Of a stretch of DNA of 64,000 nt, positions 24,301 to 36,668 are shown one piece after another (position 1 is the first letter of the stretch; each line of letters opens with the position of its first letter). This DNA comes from Salticus scenicus (lineage: Eukaryota > Arthropoda > Arachnida > Araneae > Salticidae): assembly GCA_963930645.1 (NCBI GenBank), contig OZ005661.1, positions 197,826,532 through 197,890,531 on the forward strand, read 5' to 3'. The notes below the pieces were generated by a model. The model was not told the DNA's origin, made no database searches, and was given only the letters and a program-made list of their open reading frames with translations. A program made the position numbers and the translations under genes.

Positions 24301-26753
24301 ACTAATGTGTGTATTATATATACATATAAATATTATATACACATTGAATTTCCTTTAACTGAAAAATTATTCTCCAAAAAGTTTCTCTTCAAACAATTTG
24401 TTAATGTGATATTCAAGATGTTTTAATATGTAGATTTTAATGACAATAATAATAAAAACCAATGTAACATTTAAAATGAGATAAAAAATACAAAACTTTT
24501 AAAACTTTAAAAATACATTTTAATTAAAAACATTAAAACACAGGACAGACGTTTCGGCTAAAACACTAGCCCTCCTCAGTGTCAAACATACAAGCACAAC
24601 ATTTACAAAAATTCCAAATACATCACAGCAAGATTTAGAATCTTGCTGTGATGTATTTGGAATTTTTGTAAATGTTGTGCTTGTATGTTTGACACTGAGG
24701 AGGGCTAGTGTTTTAGCCGAAACGTCTCTTTTGTGTTTTAATGTTTTTAATTAAAATGTATTTTTAAAGTTTTATATTTTTTATCTCATTTTAAATGTTT
24801 GGTTTTAATATATTAATGAGACGTATAAATTATGTTTAATTTTATTAAAATAATAAAAACATTAAAAAAATAATTATTATTATCTTATATGCTTTTAAGC
24901 TATTTACACTTAATCATTTATTTATTTATTTTATTTTTATTATATTATACTATATTATATTTATTTATTTATTTTTCTTTTTGAAAGGGGTGTGTGTGTG
25001 TGTGGGGGGGGGGGGTTGAATGTACCTATGTTGGCTAATATTACTTTTTTTTTTTTTTTTTTTTAAATATCCTCATATATGTTTTTTTAATTTAGTTTAT
25101 TTATATTTATTGCTTCTTATATGTATTCACATTTAAATTTAAAAAAAAGTTTTCATGCTTAATTTCTTAATATTTATTTTTAGTCGAATAATGTAAATAA
25201 AACAAAAAAATCTGATTTTTTTGATTTTTAAAAAAAAATCATGATTTTTTCACACCCTGATTCTTACCAATCTTCATGTTGATTAAATCCAGAAAAGAAA
25301 TGGTACATAATTTTAGCAAAACTCCCTTACAATATTTCCTTCATTTGAAATGTTTTTTTTTTTTTTTTTTTTTTTTAAAGGATACATTTTTTAGAAAATA
25401 AAATGAAATTTATTAAAAATAAAAATATTAAAGAGGGTAAGACGATGTTGATAGAGTTATAATAAACAGGGAGAAAAATTAATAATAATAAAATAGCAAA
25501 AATCCCATTTAATAAATATTGGTGCAATGAAGCCATGGACCAATTTACAAGGACCAGAAGCAATTTAGCAAATGAATCTTTTTAGAATTTCTACAAACTA
25601 ACGGTCAAATGGTCATTATGTAATTATATCTCATGATCCAATGACATTTAAAACTAAACAAAATAATTTAACAAATGAAATTGAATTGTCTTTATAACGA
25701 AAAAACACCAATTCTATACAGAGCATTCTCGAACAATAAAATTCGGTTTGAACCAGAAACAATGGTAAGCAAAAGAAATAAATCCTATTAAAAAAAATCA
25801 ATTTATTTAAATGGAATGGTAAAGCTAGCGAGTGCAAATGAGCATGATGTCAACGCTCCAAGCACACTTTGTGTCAACGAACTTTGGCTTTTGGTACAAT
25901 ATAGTGACAGAAGAATTCATTCATTAAAAAAAATTCTCATCAGATACATTTATGCAAAATTTTGTCCCACTGTGCCATATTAAAACTTGTGGAAAAAATG
26001 GAATGATAGCATCATCTGTTGGGCGACTGGCACAAAAAATTGATGGGCATTCATTTATGCCAAGGTACAACTACCATAGCTGCCAACTTAATCTGGAAAA
26101 TTGTTAGTATCTGCCCCTTTTTCCCAATCCCTTAATTTTTATAGTAAATCTCTTTAAATATATTTACAATGAAATAGGAAGAAAAGTACTCTAAAAAAAG
26201 ACTGATGGGGAAAAAAAAGGCGGGTATTAACAATCCTTCAGATTATTAATTAGGATGTTGGCAGCTCTGAACTACATATAAGTTTTCTTGAAGTTCTGTG
26301 CATTAATTCTTGAACTAGTACTGCCACAAAAGTTTTGACATATATGCAGTAATGGTCAAAATATAAGGACAAGGGAAAAATCACCAAATATTGGCTATTA
26401 TGCAAATTTTATGGCTGGGAACCAATGATAAATGAAGCATTTTTTATTAGTTTTTAATGGAAATATATGGGAAATTGGTATTCATAAAATTTATTTTGGA
26501 TTTAGATAGCCATAGGACATGGACAAAATTATAAGGACAAATGTATTTTTCTGTTCTAAAAATCACAATTTTCATGGTTTTTGTTCTTCACTCAGCACAC
26601 TCAGACAGTATAAATAACTTAGTAAGCAATTGAGAACATTGTATTCCATTTTTATAGTCATGTCGCTGGTACTAAACTTTCGGAGTTTGAGAAATGGAAA
26701 GTGATTCCTTTAAAATTTTCAGGACTTATTGCACATCAAATTGCAAAAAAAAA

Positions 26754-26784
<31 letters not shown>

Positions 26785-29700
26785 GACAGAAAACTGTCAT
26801 TTATAATTTTCTTAAAAATACTGGGAAATATGGACAGCAAAGGCATACAATTAGGCCATTTTATGTATCTGTGCGCAAGAAAATAATAATAATAAGGCGA
26901 AATTGCTCATAAAAACAATTAATGGCAGAAATTAAATGGGAATTAAACTTATAATGCGGTGCTCAAACTGTTTGACATATTTTACAAAAAAGAAAAAAGG
27001 TTCCCTATGAAAAACACTTGTAACGGCCACATCTTACAAAAGTTCTTAAGAGACTGAGGGGGGAGTTTGCCAAAAATTCATTACTATGGGAAAAAAACTG
27101 GGATGATGGTATCTTTTCTGATGAGAAAAAGTTTAATTTGGATGTATCAAATACATCATTCCCATTTTTCCCCATAGCAATGTATTTTTTGGCAAACTCC
27201 CTCCTCAGTCAAAAATGAACTTTTGTAAGATGAGGTCATGATATAAGTTTTCCATAACAAACCTTTTTTTCTTTTTGTAAAACATGTGGAACAGTTCGAG
27301 TACATCATCGTAAATTTAATTCCCGTTAAATTTCCGTCGGTGTTTGTTTTTCGGAGAAAGCTTATTTTATCATTTTTTCTCACGCACAAACAAAAGATAG
27401 TCTATTTGTATGTCTTTGCTGACCATATTTGCCTAGATTTTTGAGAAAATTATAAATGACCATTCTTGATCTATTCAGCTTTGTTGCAATTTGACGTGCA
27501 GTATGTCCTGGACTTTTAAAAACAACCACTTTCCCATTCTCAAATTCCAAAAGTTTAGTACCTAGTGGTATAACTGCAAAAATAGAACACTACGTTGCCA
27601 ATTTCTTACTAAGCATTTACAACATCTGGGAGTGTCATGGACAGAACAAAAAACATCCGAATTGTGATTTTCAGAACACAAAAATACAGTTGTCCTTATA
27701 ATTTTGTCAATGTCACAGGCCTGTCTAAACTCAAAATACATTTTGTGACTATGAATTTCCCCATATATTTCATGAAAACTAATAAAAATATGCTTCATTT
27801 ATCTTTAATGTCTAGTAATGCATAATTTTCCAGCAAATTTTACTTTCTTCTATATACAGTAGAAGAAAGTATTGGATTCGTAAAAATTTTCAACCTCGGG
27901 TTTTTGATGGATTTACACGTTTTGAGAGCTGTAGAACACGATTTGACCATTTTTTGAAAATGTCTGTCTGTCTGTGTGTGTGTGTGTGAGACAAAATTTT
28001 GTGGCAACTGTATCTCAGGAACTAAGGCACAGAATTTCATACAAATTGCTATGTAGTTGCATCATGACAAAAATTAGTGCCTATCAACTTTTGGTAAAAA
28101 TTGTCTTGCAGGATGTGTTGCCATCCTGCTTTTTCTAAATTTTTAACATGGTGATATAGGACAAAATTTTGTATAAATGTGCATAAAGAGAATTATTTTT
28201 TAGTATCATTATGAAATTTACAAGAAATATTTATAATAGAGATAGTCAACTGGGAAAAAATTTTTGTATGTCCAGGAGCCTCGCCACCCCCTCTGGGGGG
28301 GAAGTCCCCCCTCGAGGGGAGTAAATTTTCAAGATGGGTATCTTTCGAAAGGTATCGTCAATACCTTTAAAACGAATGGTTGAACTATAAATCTGTGATA
28401 ATTTAAAACAAAGTTATTGATTTTTTTCTTTTAACATAAAAAAACTTAGAAAAAAAAAATCGTAATTTTTTTTTTCTTTTAGCGAAATATAACCAAACTT
28501 GGTATTTAGTTGGCCCCTGACATAAACTGGTGCTGATTAGATATAGGGATCAATCGATCAACAGGTGGCGCTGTGATCGTATTTTTTTCTAAATTTTTAA
28601 CATGGCAGTATAGGACAAAATTTCGTATAAATGTACATAATGAGAGTTATTCTTAACCTGTGATTGTAAAATTAATATGAATTATTGATAATAGTAGTAG
28701 TTAATTAGGGAAAAAAAATTGTGCATGTGGGGGCATTGCTTCCCCCTGGGGGGAAGTATCCCCAAGGGGGGGTAAATTTTCAAGATAGGTATGTTTCGAA
28801 AGGTCTCGTCAATACCTTTAAAACGAATGGTTGAACTATAAATATGTGATAATTTGAAACAAAATTATCGATTTTTTTACTTTTAATGAGAAAAAAAACA
28901 AAAAAAATCATACTTTTTTTTTTTTTTTTAAATATACTGACACTGAGTATATTGTATAGGAAATATAGAAGAAAGTCTTGTGGTGGCCACAACCTACTAG
29001 TTTTTCCTTGGCTTTATAATTCTGACCCCCACTGTAGACAGGCAGACTTTTTTTAAAAATGATCAAATCATGTTCTGGACCTCTTAAAACGTGTAAAGAT
29101 ATTGAAAACTAGAAGTAAAACCTTTTTAAGAATACAATACACTTTTTCTATTGAATATAATAAAAACATATAATGGTTTATATTACCTTGAAAAGGGATG
29201 TCATTTGAATTTGGCACATGACGCTTAAGGCTCCACCATTTTCCTCTTAACCACTGGGGAGATCGAACACTGGGAAAAAAAAAAAGTAAAAATAAATTAT
29301 TAAACTAAAACTTAATAAATTAGAATAGATGTCAAACAGAGAAAATTCATCAAGATAAATTCCAGCAATATTTAATAAATTATTTAAAAGTTGGATTTTA
29401 GTCAAATGTAAGTAGCAAAGTAATCCACTAATGCTGGAGAGTTTTTAGTTTTTCATCTTTTTATTATTATTATTCAGGTTTTACATCATTTTAAAATGTT
29501 CATTACCAGTTATTTTTTTCATCTTTATCCAGAATAGTGATAAAATTCATCAGGTTTGCAATATTTTTTTCTTTCTGAATATGAACAAAGGTTATTCATG
29601 TAAAAATAAACATGGAAAAATCTTACATGCTTCAATCGATGGCCGATGTACTTTCTATGGGGCACCCCACTTAGAGCCTCTTAAATAAAATATATAGGCC

Positions 29701-30990
29701 GGCGCATCGCCACCATTTTTTTGCCTCAGAAGAGGACAGCATTCCTGCTTGCCGTCCTTATCGCTTCCCTAATGATTTTAAGAAATCTTAATCTGAAGCT
29801 AATCTGGTCAAGATAAGAGCACTAAGCAAAAATAATATTCCTAAAAACACATTTTTCTTCACAGCACATTATCAGGATGTCATTTTATTCTGAGGATATC
29901 CTATGGATGTACTGGGGTAAGATGTGTTGTTAGGGCGATTTCTGTTTCTTTTACAAAATGTCGCCAAAACTGAAATACACATTAATAGAAGGTCTGTGAA
30001 CACTTTATATTCACTTCTTGAATGATTATAAGCAGTTTATCGCTAAACAAAATCCCATATCATAGTTTACTTTGCTAAAATTATGAAATATAATAAAACA
30101 AGTTACTCTAAAGTAACGTAAGACGATAAAAAAAATGTTTGTTTTTCAGAGAAACACGCTGGGTACACGTGGCAACCCTAAGGCAACAAAATGCCTGATG
30201 CGCCAGCTCGTATATATAGGAGTCTTAACCCCACTCACAAATACAGTGTGCTGACACAGTGTGGAAGTCTTTACTGAGTGGAGCTGATGTTCTGCTCGCT
30301 TGGTTGCTCTCCTCAATAGGTGGTGAAACATTCTATCAAAACCGCCACATCATTACCATAACAAGAGTTTACAGGATGAATAATTTCAATGGTTTCATGG
30401 TATGCAGCATAATTATGATTGTTACAGTTTGTGAGTTTTGCTGCTTTATCAAATTCTATCCTAATTTCATCTTCGTCATATGTTTTAGTTACAGCTGTTG
30501 TTATTTTACCTGTTTTGATGTCATGACCTTGTTCTTTTATATGGGTTTTTATTTTTATTTTTGACATACCTATGTGACATTTAGGCTTACCTTTGCTATC
30601 TGAGAAGAGGATTTTATGTATGCCTGTTGTTTCTAGGGGAGGAATGAGGTCTTTATCACTGTCACTTAAATATACTCTATAATATTATTTTTGTAAGGTA
30701 ACTATCAATTAAGGAGATAATCTTATTATGAGCTAAAACAAACTTTAAAAAGAAGTAAAATTGTAAATTATCACTCTTCAGCCTGAACTTAATTCAAAAC
30801 ATATATTTTTTTAATTATTTTGATAGTGCAGATCTTTTTAACCAATAGAGTCGAAAGTTTATTTTTCTAAAATATTACAGGTTCTTAAGTAAAGAAAAAT
30901 CGCTTTTTGCATATCCTTTTTTAACAAATAATAAAATTGAAACTATAAAAAGAATTCATCCAGAAGTTGATGAAGAAAAAGGCGATAAAA

Positions 30991-31023
<33 letters not shown>

Positions 31024-32762
31024 AAACCAAATCTTTAATTTTAGCTAAAGAAAATGAAAGTAAAGATAGCTTACGAAACTTTAAAGTCTGGCTCCACATG
31101 GTATGGACTACTCAGGTAAGTACAATGCAATTGGATCAGGTTGCTCGTAAGGCATCAAAAATTAAAATAACTACTCCCAAACTGTTTAAGGCTGCTAAAA
31201 GTTATATATTAAGTTATTTATTAATATCATATTTAATCTTCATTTTAAAGCTGGGAATAAAACGTGCCCATCCTATGGCTAGAGCCCGGTCACACACCGA
31301 TGATCGTCCCTAGCTGCATTCTGGCCCAAAACTGACTATTCAAGACTGCACGCTTTTTCCTAACACGCAAAACGTCACTGCCTAGAGCAACCAATGGGGA
31401 AGAACCATCCCAGAGAGAAAAGGGGGTGATGAAAAACAAATCCTGGTTGCCGTACGTGAGACTGGGGGAAAGGCGAACCTCAAATGAAGAACCGAGAGAG
31501 AAAATACGCGAAGTGCCGAAGTAAAGCAAACTTACGGTGTAATAACGGGAAAGCATTAAATCCTTAAATAAGTTTGATTAGATGGGGTGAATATTACCTA
31601 TTGCTGAAAAAGAAAAACGTTGTCATGCCTTATGACAATCACTTCTTACGAATTGAAAGGTGTTTGGGTTGGGTTTGATGGGGATGTTAATATTGCGATT
31701 CGTCACAAATTAGAAGGGTACATACTCTAGCATAGCAGCATGGCAATAATGGTTATCAAGTTATCAGCATATGTACTCAAAAACAATCTTATAGATTAAA
31801 ATATTTCATAAACTTTTTTTTTCTCTATTTATATTTAAAAAACTATTTAATTTAATTTACTCTGACATTTACAAAATTTTAGAAGAAAAATGAGTTTAAA
31901 AGTAGAAATTCACATATTTGAATTAAATAAACAAGTTTCAAACTGCAATTTTAATTTTAGAATTAATAAATGAAAGTAAATAAAATACAACTATTTATTT
32001 ATTTATTTTTAAGTAATTAGTATATGTTCTTTTAAAATGTCCCAATTAACTTATTTTTTCAGTAAATTATACTAAGGTGTAATTAAGTTGTTCCTGAAAT
32101 AATTGTTGAAATTCATCATATAACATCTGAGTTCCAATCCTCCCCCCCCCTTTTTTTTTTCTTATTTTCTTTTTCAATTACTTGTGGCAATATTTGGATG
32201 AACTGAGGCAAGTGTAATAAAACAAATATATTTTTTTTACAAATCACTTTTGGGCATTCGACTTTTGATTAAACACTTGACTGTTTTACTATGCTTTCTA
32301 GTAGAACATATTTGTTTTGCTAGCTGCTAATTATTGATTGAGGGAAAAAATAAGTTATCTTATCCTCAGTACATGCTATGCTATTTTACTTCTCAAATAT
32401 ATTTTGTGGATATTGATATTTTTTCATATTATTATTATTATTATTATTATTTTTTTTTTTTTTTTTTTGTGCGTGTGTGACAAAACTTATGCTACATATT
32501 TGAGTCTTTTGTTTTCTTTTAATTCACTTCACCATAAAAATAAAATTTTGGTGTAAACACCAGTTTCACTAAGTTCACATAATTTTTCATCTTATTTGAA
32601 GTTAATATAAAATAAATTGTTGCTAATAACCTTATTTTATTTGCTTTGCATTTTCAAAAATTAATATTCAAATAAAAATACACAGTTTCTGTTGAGAATA
32701 TTTAAAAATGAAAATATTTGTGTCACTTTTGCATGAAATCATTGATATTTCCAGTAAGAACA

Positions 32763-32798
<36 letters not shown>

Positions 32799-35700
32799 TT
32801 TTCATTTATAATTATGATTTCTTTTACTTTTGCCTATATTTTATAATTTTGGACTACTAAACTAAACTATAACATAGCTTTTATTTTGATTCTAATTACT
32901 GTGAAACCAGTTTTGATCATATCACATTTCTGCAGATGTAAAAAAAAAAAAAAAAAAAAAAAAAAATTATTGTTCTAATTATTATTTATTTGTATGACTT
33001 TCTTAAAAGAACACTTATTTTAGTTATGATGTTTAAAAGTTTAAATTAGATTTATTTGTAAGCCTTTATCGTACAGCAATATCTTTACTTTAAAATATTT
33101 TAAAATTTCTAATTTATTTTCTGTTACCGATATATATGACAGAGAAAATATTTGTTTATGGGTCAAATTTTCAAAATTGAGTTATTGTTACACGTTTTAA
33201 GATCCACTGAATCCAAAAAACATGTTCTTAGCTATGGGTCGGTGTGTGTGTGTGTCTTATCACATTAACATATCTCAAGAACAAACATTAGCAGGGAGTC
33301 CAAACTCAATATACAGGGTATTGTATCATATAGGGATGTTACATTAAACTTTTTATTGAGGACAAGGAAATGGTTTGTGTACAGGGATATCTAAGAGAAT
33401 TAAAATATATTACATCAATGAGCGAAATTTCTGGTAGGTATACTTTAATATCAATAATCTGCACTAAATAAAATGAAATGAACATATATTTTTTACATGC
33501 ATAAAAGCATGCTTCATGTAAAACATAGTATAAACACTATTCATCATTCTTAATAAGGAAAGAAACTGGGGCTATACTTGGAAATTACTGGAAGTGAATT
33601 TTAGATTGTGCTATGTGTTTTTATTATAGGACTATATTTAATAGTACAATGTAGCATGTGCATAATTTATAGACAATATATAGGACTAATAATAATTTAG
33701 CGAAAATATTTATTCTTTCCTATTGAATATAATTGGTGAAAGTGTTTTACTACATTTTACTATGTTCAAGAAAACTGTTCAGGAATGAAAATTAATTCCT
33801 CATGCTCATACAATAAATAAATTATTTTTTAAGTTAAATTGCAGCACATGTTTTGTGGAATTATGTATTTTGAGGTTCCTTGAATACTAACGTCAAGTTT
33901 TTAATGCTTGAATCTTGTGTATGTCTGTTATGAGCATAACTTATAAAACAAATAATTGCAGGCAATTCAGAGGTTGTATTTTGAAGTTCATAACATATGT
34001 TTATATACAGTACTTGTTATCTGCCATATGTTTTTATAGTAGTACTGAAATGAAGGTTAAGAGAAAACCATGTAGTGCCACACCAGATTATTTATAATGT
34101 ATTAAAACTCATATCTGAGCTTTGACTGTTTCTACTTAACGAAAGTTTGAGTAGTATAGAGTACCTATTATTTAATGGACTCATCCATTTTCACCACTAA
34201 ATCAGATGTTTACCTTTCAGGGGTCGATCCAGGTTTTAATTTTTGGGTCCCCTTTTTGTTAAAAAAAAAAAAAACTTTTGGGAAATTTTTATTTATTTTT
34301 ATGAAAAAATGAATAAATAATATATCGTGTATAAAACCTTCCATTTTAACATAGTTTCATTGAACCAATTAATTAAAAATAACACTGAAAACATGGAAAC
34401 ATTTTATAAAAAGATTACTTTTGTAAAACAAAATCTTGTGAAGGGCTCATTTCATAAATTTGAATTTTGTGAAGGGTCCTCGTTTATGGATTTGAATTTT
34501 GTGAAGGGTCCCCTTTTATGGATTTGAATTTTGTGAAGGGTCTCCTTTTATGGTGTGGAATTTTGTGAAGGGGCAGCAAAGGGGACCCAATTTTTGCCTG
34601 GATAGATCCCTGCCTTTGCATATAATTCATGGTTGATCAATGTCTGTTTTTTGTTGAGTATTGCCATAAAAATTAGCAAGTGAAACTAAAGCTAACAAAT
34701 GAATAAAAATATTACATTTACAAAGGAATAGCTTGAAGCATGCAAAATTTAAAGCTCATTATCTCAAAAAACAATGGTGAAAAAAATAAATAAATATACA
34801 GGGTTCATACTCATATACAGGAAAAAAATTCCCCGATGTTTCCCTGAGTTCTGAGACAATTTTCAAGATAACATTAGCGACATATTACAAGAAATTTTCC
34901 TCTAGACAGCACAAAATACACAGCTACTTCCACTGTATGGTGTCATATTACTGTCGACCATGATAGAAATTCAGGTAGAAATCATTGTTTACATGCGCAC
35001 TTTCACAATACTTAATCAATTGAATTTTGATACGAAGCTAAATAAGAAAAATATAACTTGAGAGAAAGAAAATATTTGTTTTTCCAGGTTTTATAACCGA
35101 TTTTCCCTGACTTTTAATGAAAATTTTTATTTTCCCTGACTTTTTTTAACAAATTCCAAATTCCCTGTTTTCCAAGTTTTCCCTGATGAGTATAAACCCT
35201 GATATAAATGCTGTAACAATATTATTTACGAAAAATAGTTTAAAGAAATTACTAACCTTAACCAACCTTTGGCTAATTCAGCCCAATCAACCTCATTTTC
35301 GTCAGTAGCATTCAAAGCAAATACCCTGAAAATACAATAATACATTATTCCTTGTATATACATAATGTTAAATTAAAAAAAATAATAATAAAAATAAAAC
35401 AACAAGTAAATATGCAAACAAATTTCCCCATAAAATAAGATGGGCTTTGGCTGCTGTCTGTTCTCAAGTCGATTGTTTTAAAAGCGTTTTCCTAAAAAAT
35501 CAGTTACATCAAAAGACTGAGTTTTCTTATATTTTTCATGAAAGAAATATTTGTAAATACCAGTTTCTCAATACACAATAAAGGGTTTTCTTCTTTTTTA
35601 TTTAATGTTAACTACAGACACGTGTTAGAGAGAAATTGTTATTTTAGAGAGACTGTCCAATCTGTACCTTACACTGCGTTGATCTATTTCTAAAAAATAA

Positions 35701-36636
35701 TAATCTAAACAATACCCAAGTTCATTAAATCTTTACTCTGTCATAAAATTAAATTTTGAATATTAAAATTATCTCCTATTTTATTAAGCTGTCTTCTTGA
35801 AATAATTTATCTAGAAATCAATAAAAAAAAAAAGAAAAAAAAAAAAAATCTTAACAAATAATCTTTCATTTATCTTTTATTCTAAACATAAAATTATAAA
35901 CCAAAATTAAATTAATGAGATATCATGGTTGATAATAAATCAATAACACTTTAAGTGGGACGTGGGACTCAGCACTAATTGAAAGAGGAACAAAAAATGG
36001 AAATCTAAAAATTTCAGACATTTTCTTTTTTTTTTTTTTTTTTATATATAATTTAAAGTATTGACTCATCCGGCGACGGCATCTTAGTATTCAGAGGTCA
36101 GAGGTGTAATTATAAAGGCAATATTTTGATAGTCTCCATGATCATCTGCACTATAGAACTAAGCATCGGAACAATCTTTTGTAATAATCTGAGCGACAGT
36201 GCTCCACGTGATCTCCTAGCATCTTGTTTTCTTTAAACCTCAGTCATCTTATAGGCATTCATTATTCTGCTCTTCCTGGATTGGAATTACCATCCTTTTG
36301 GTATCATCCTGGAAGCTTGCATATGTAATATCCACTTTTTTAGCATCTTAGATTTACATAAAATCCTGCTCCATTTCCAATGCTAGGTGATGAGTGATTT
36401 TTTTTATTTATTTATTTATTTATTTTTGTTCTATCATTCAAAATATTTTTTCATCATCTGTCGATCTGACTAAATCTCCGTTCTTGTCCCACCTACGTGT
36501 TTTTTCGACTCCTCCTTCTGGGGCCTTTTTTTCTTCTTTTTTTTAATTGGTTGTTCTGTCCAACTAATGGCTTATCCTTCTCTACCCCTTGGATCACCCA
36601 CACACAGCCTGCCTCTTCTTAGAAAACATAGATTCG

Positions 36637-36668
<32 letters not shown>

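Larger units (their letters stand above)
24455..24811. repeat. Palindrome with two hammerhead-like cores (Penelope-type)
   Basis: Near-perfect inverted arms of about 175 bp meet at 24636-24638. Outward from the centre each arm reads GTTGTGCTTGTATGTTTGACA, the catalytic-core-like segment, then TTTTAATGTTTTTAATT. Such a CTGA-GA...GCCGAAACGTC segment is a hallmark of Penelope-like element terminal repeats. Confidence 0.75.
23632..25259. mobile_element. hAT-like element interrupted by a palindrome
   Basis: The left end GGGTACGCCGATTTAAATC and right end ATGATTTTTTCACACCCTG fit the common CAGGGTGTG...GATTTAAATC pattern. ATTCTTA occurs on both sides (23623-23630 region and 25260-25266). The interior is AT-rich with no transposase frame and holds the 24455-24811 palindrome. 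Confidence 0.5.
26347..27837. mobile_element. Inverted dimer of a Tc1-like transposon 5' half
   Basis: Two inverted copies of the same Tc1-like 5' half meet near 27140. The left copy (plus) and right copy (minus) share the UTR and the start of the transposase. The left outer end is CAGTAATGGTCAAAATATAAG; the right end is truncated against the family-1 repeat. Each half stops about where the first catalytic Asp lies, so neither encodes a full enzyme. Confidence 0.8.

Noticed and set aside
26694..26912. 72-codon Lys/Asn-rich protein
   Set aside because: This is the Tc1 remnant read through an expanded ATA microsatellite, not a separate gene.
31290..31556. 88-codon open frame on the minus strand
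   Set aside because: The less AT-rich patch leaves a chance open frame. No motif, no start context and no neighbouring exon.
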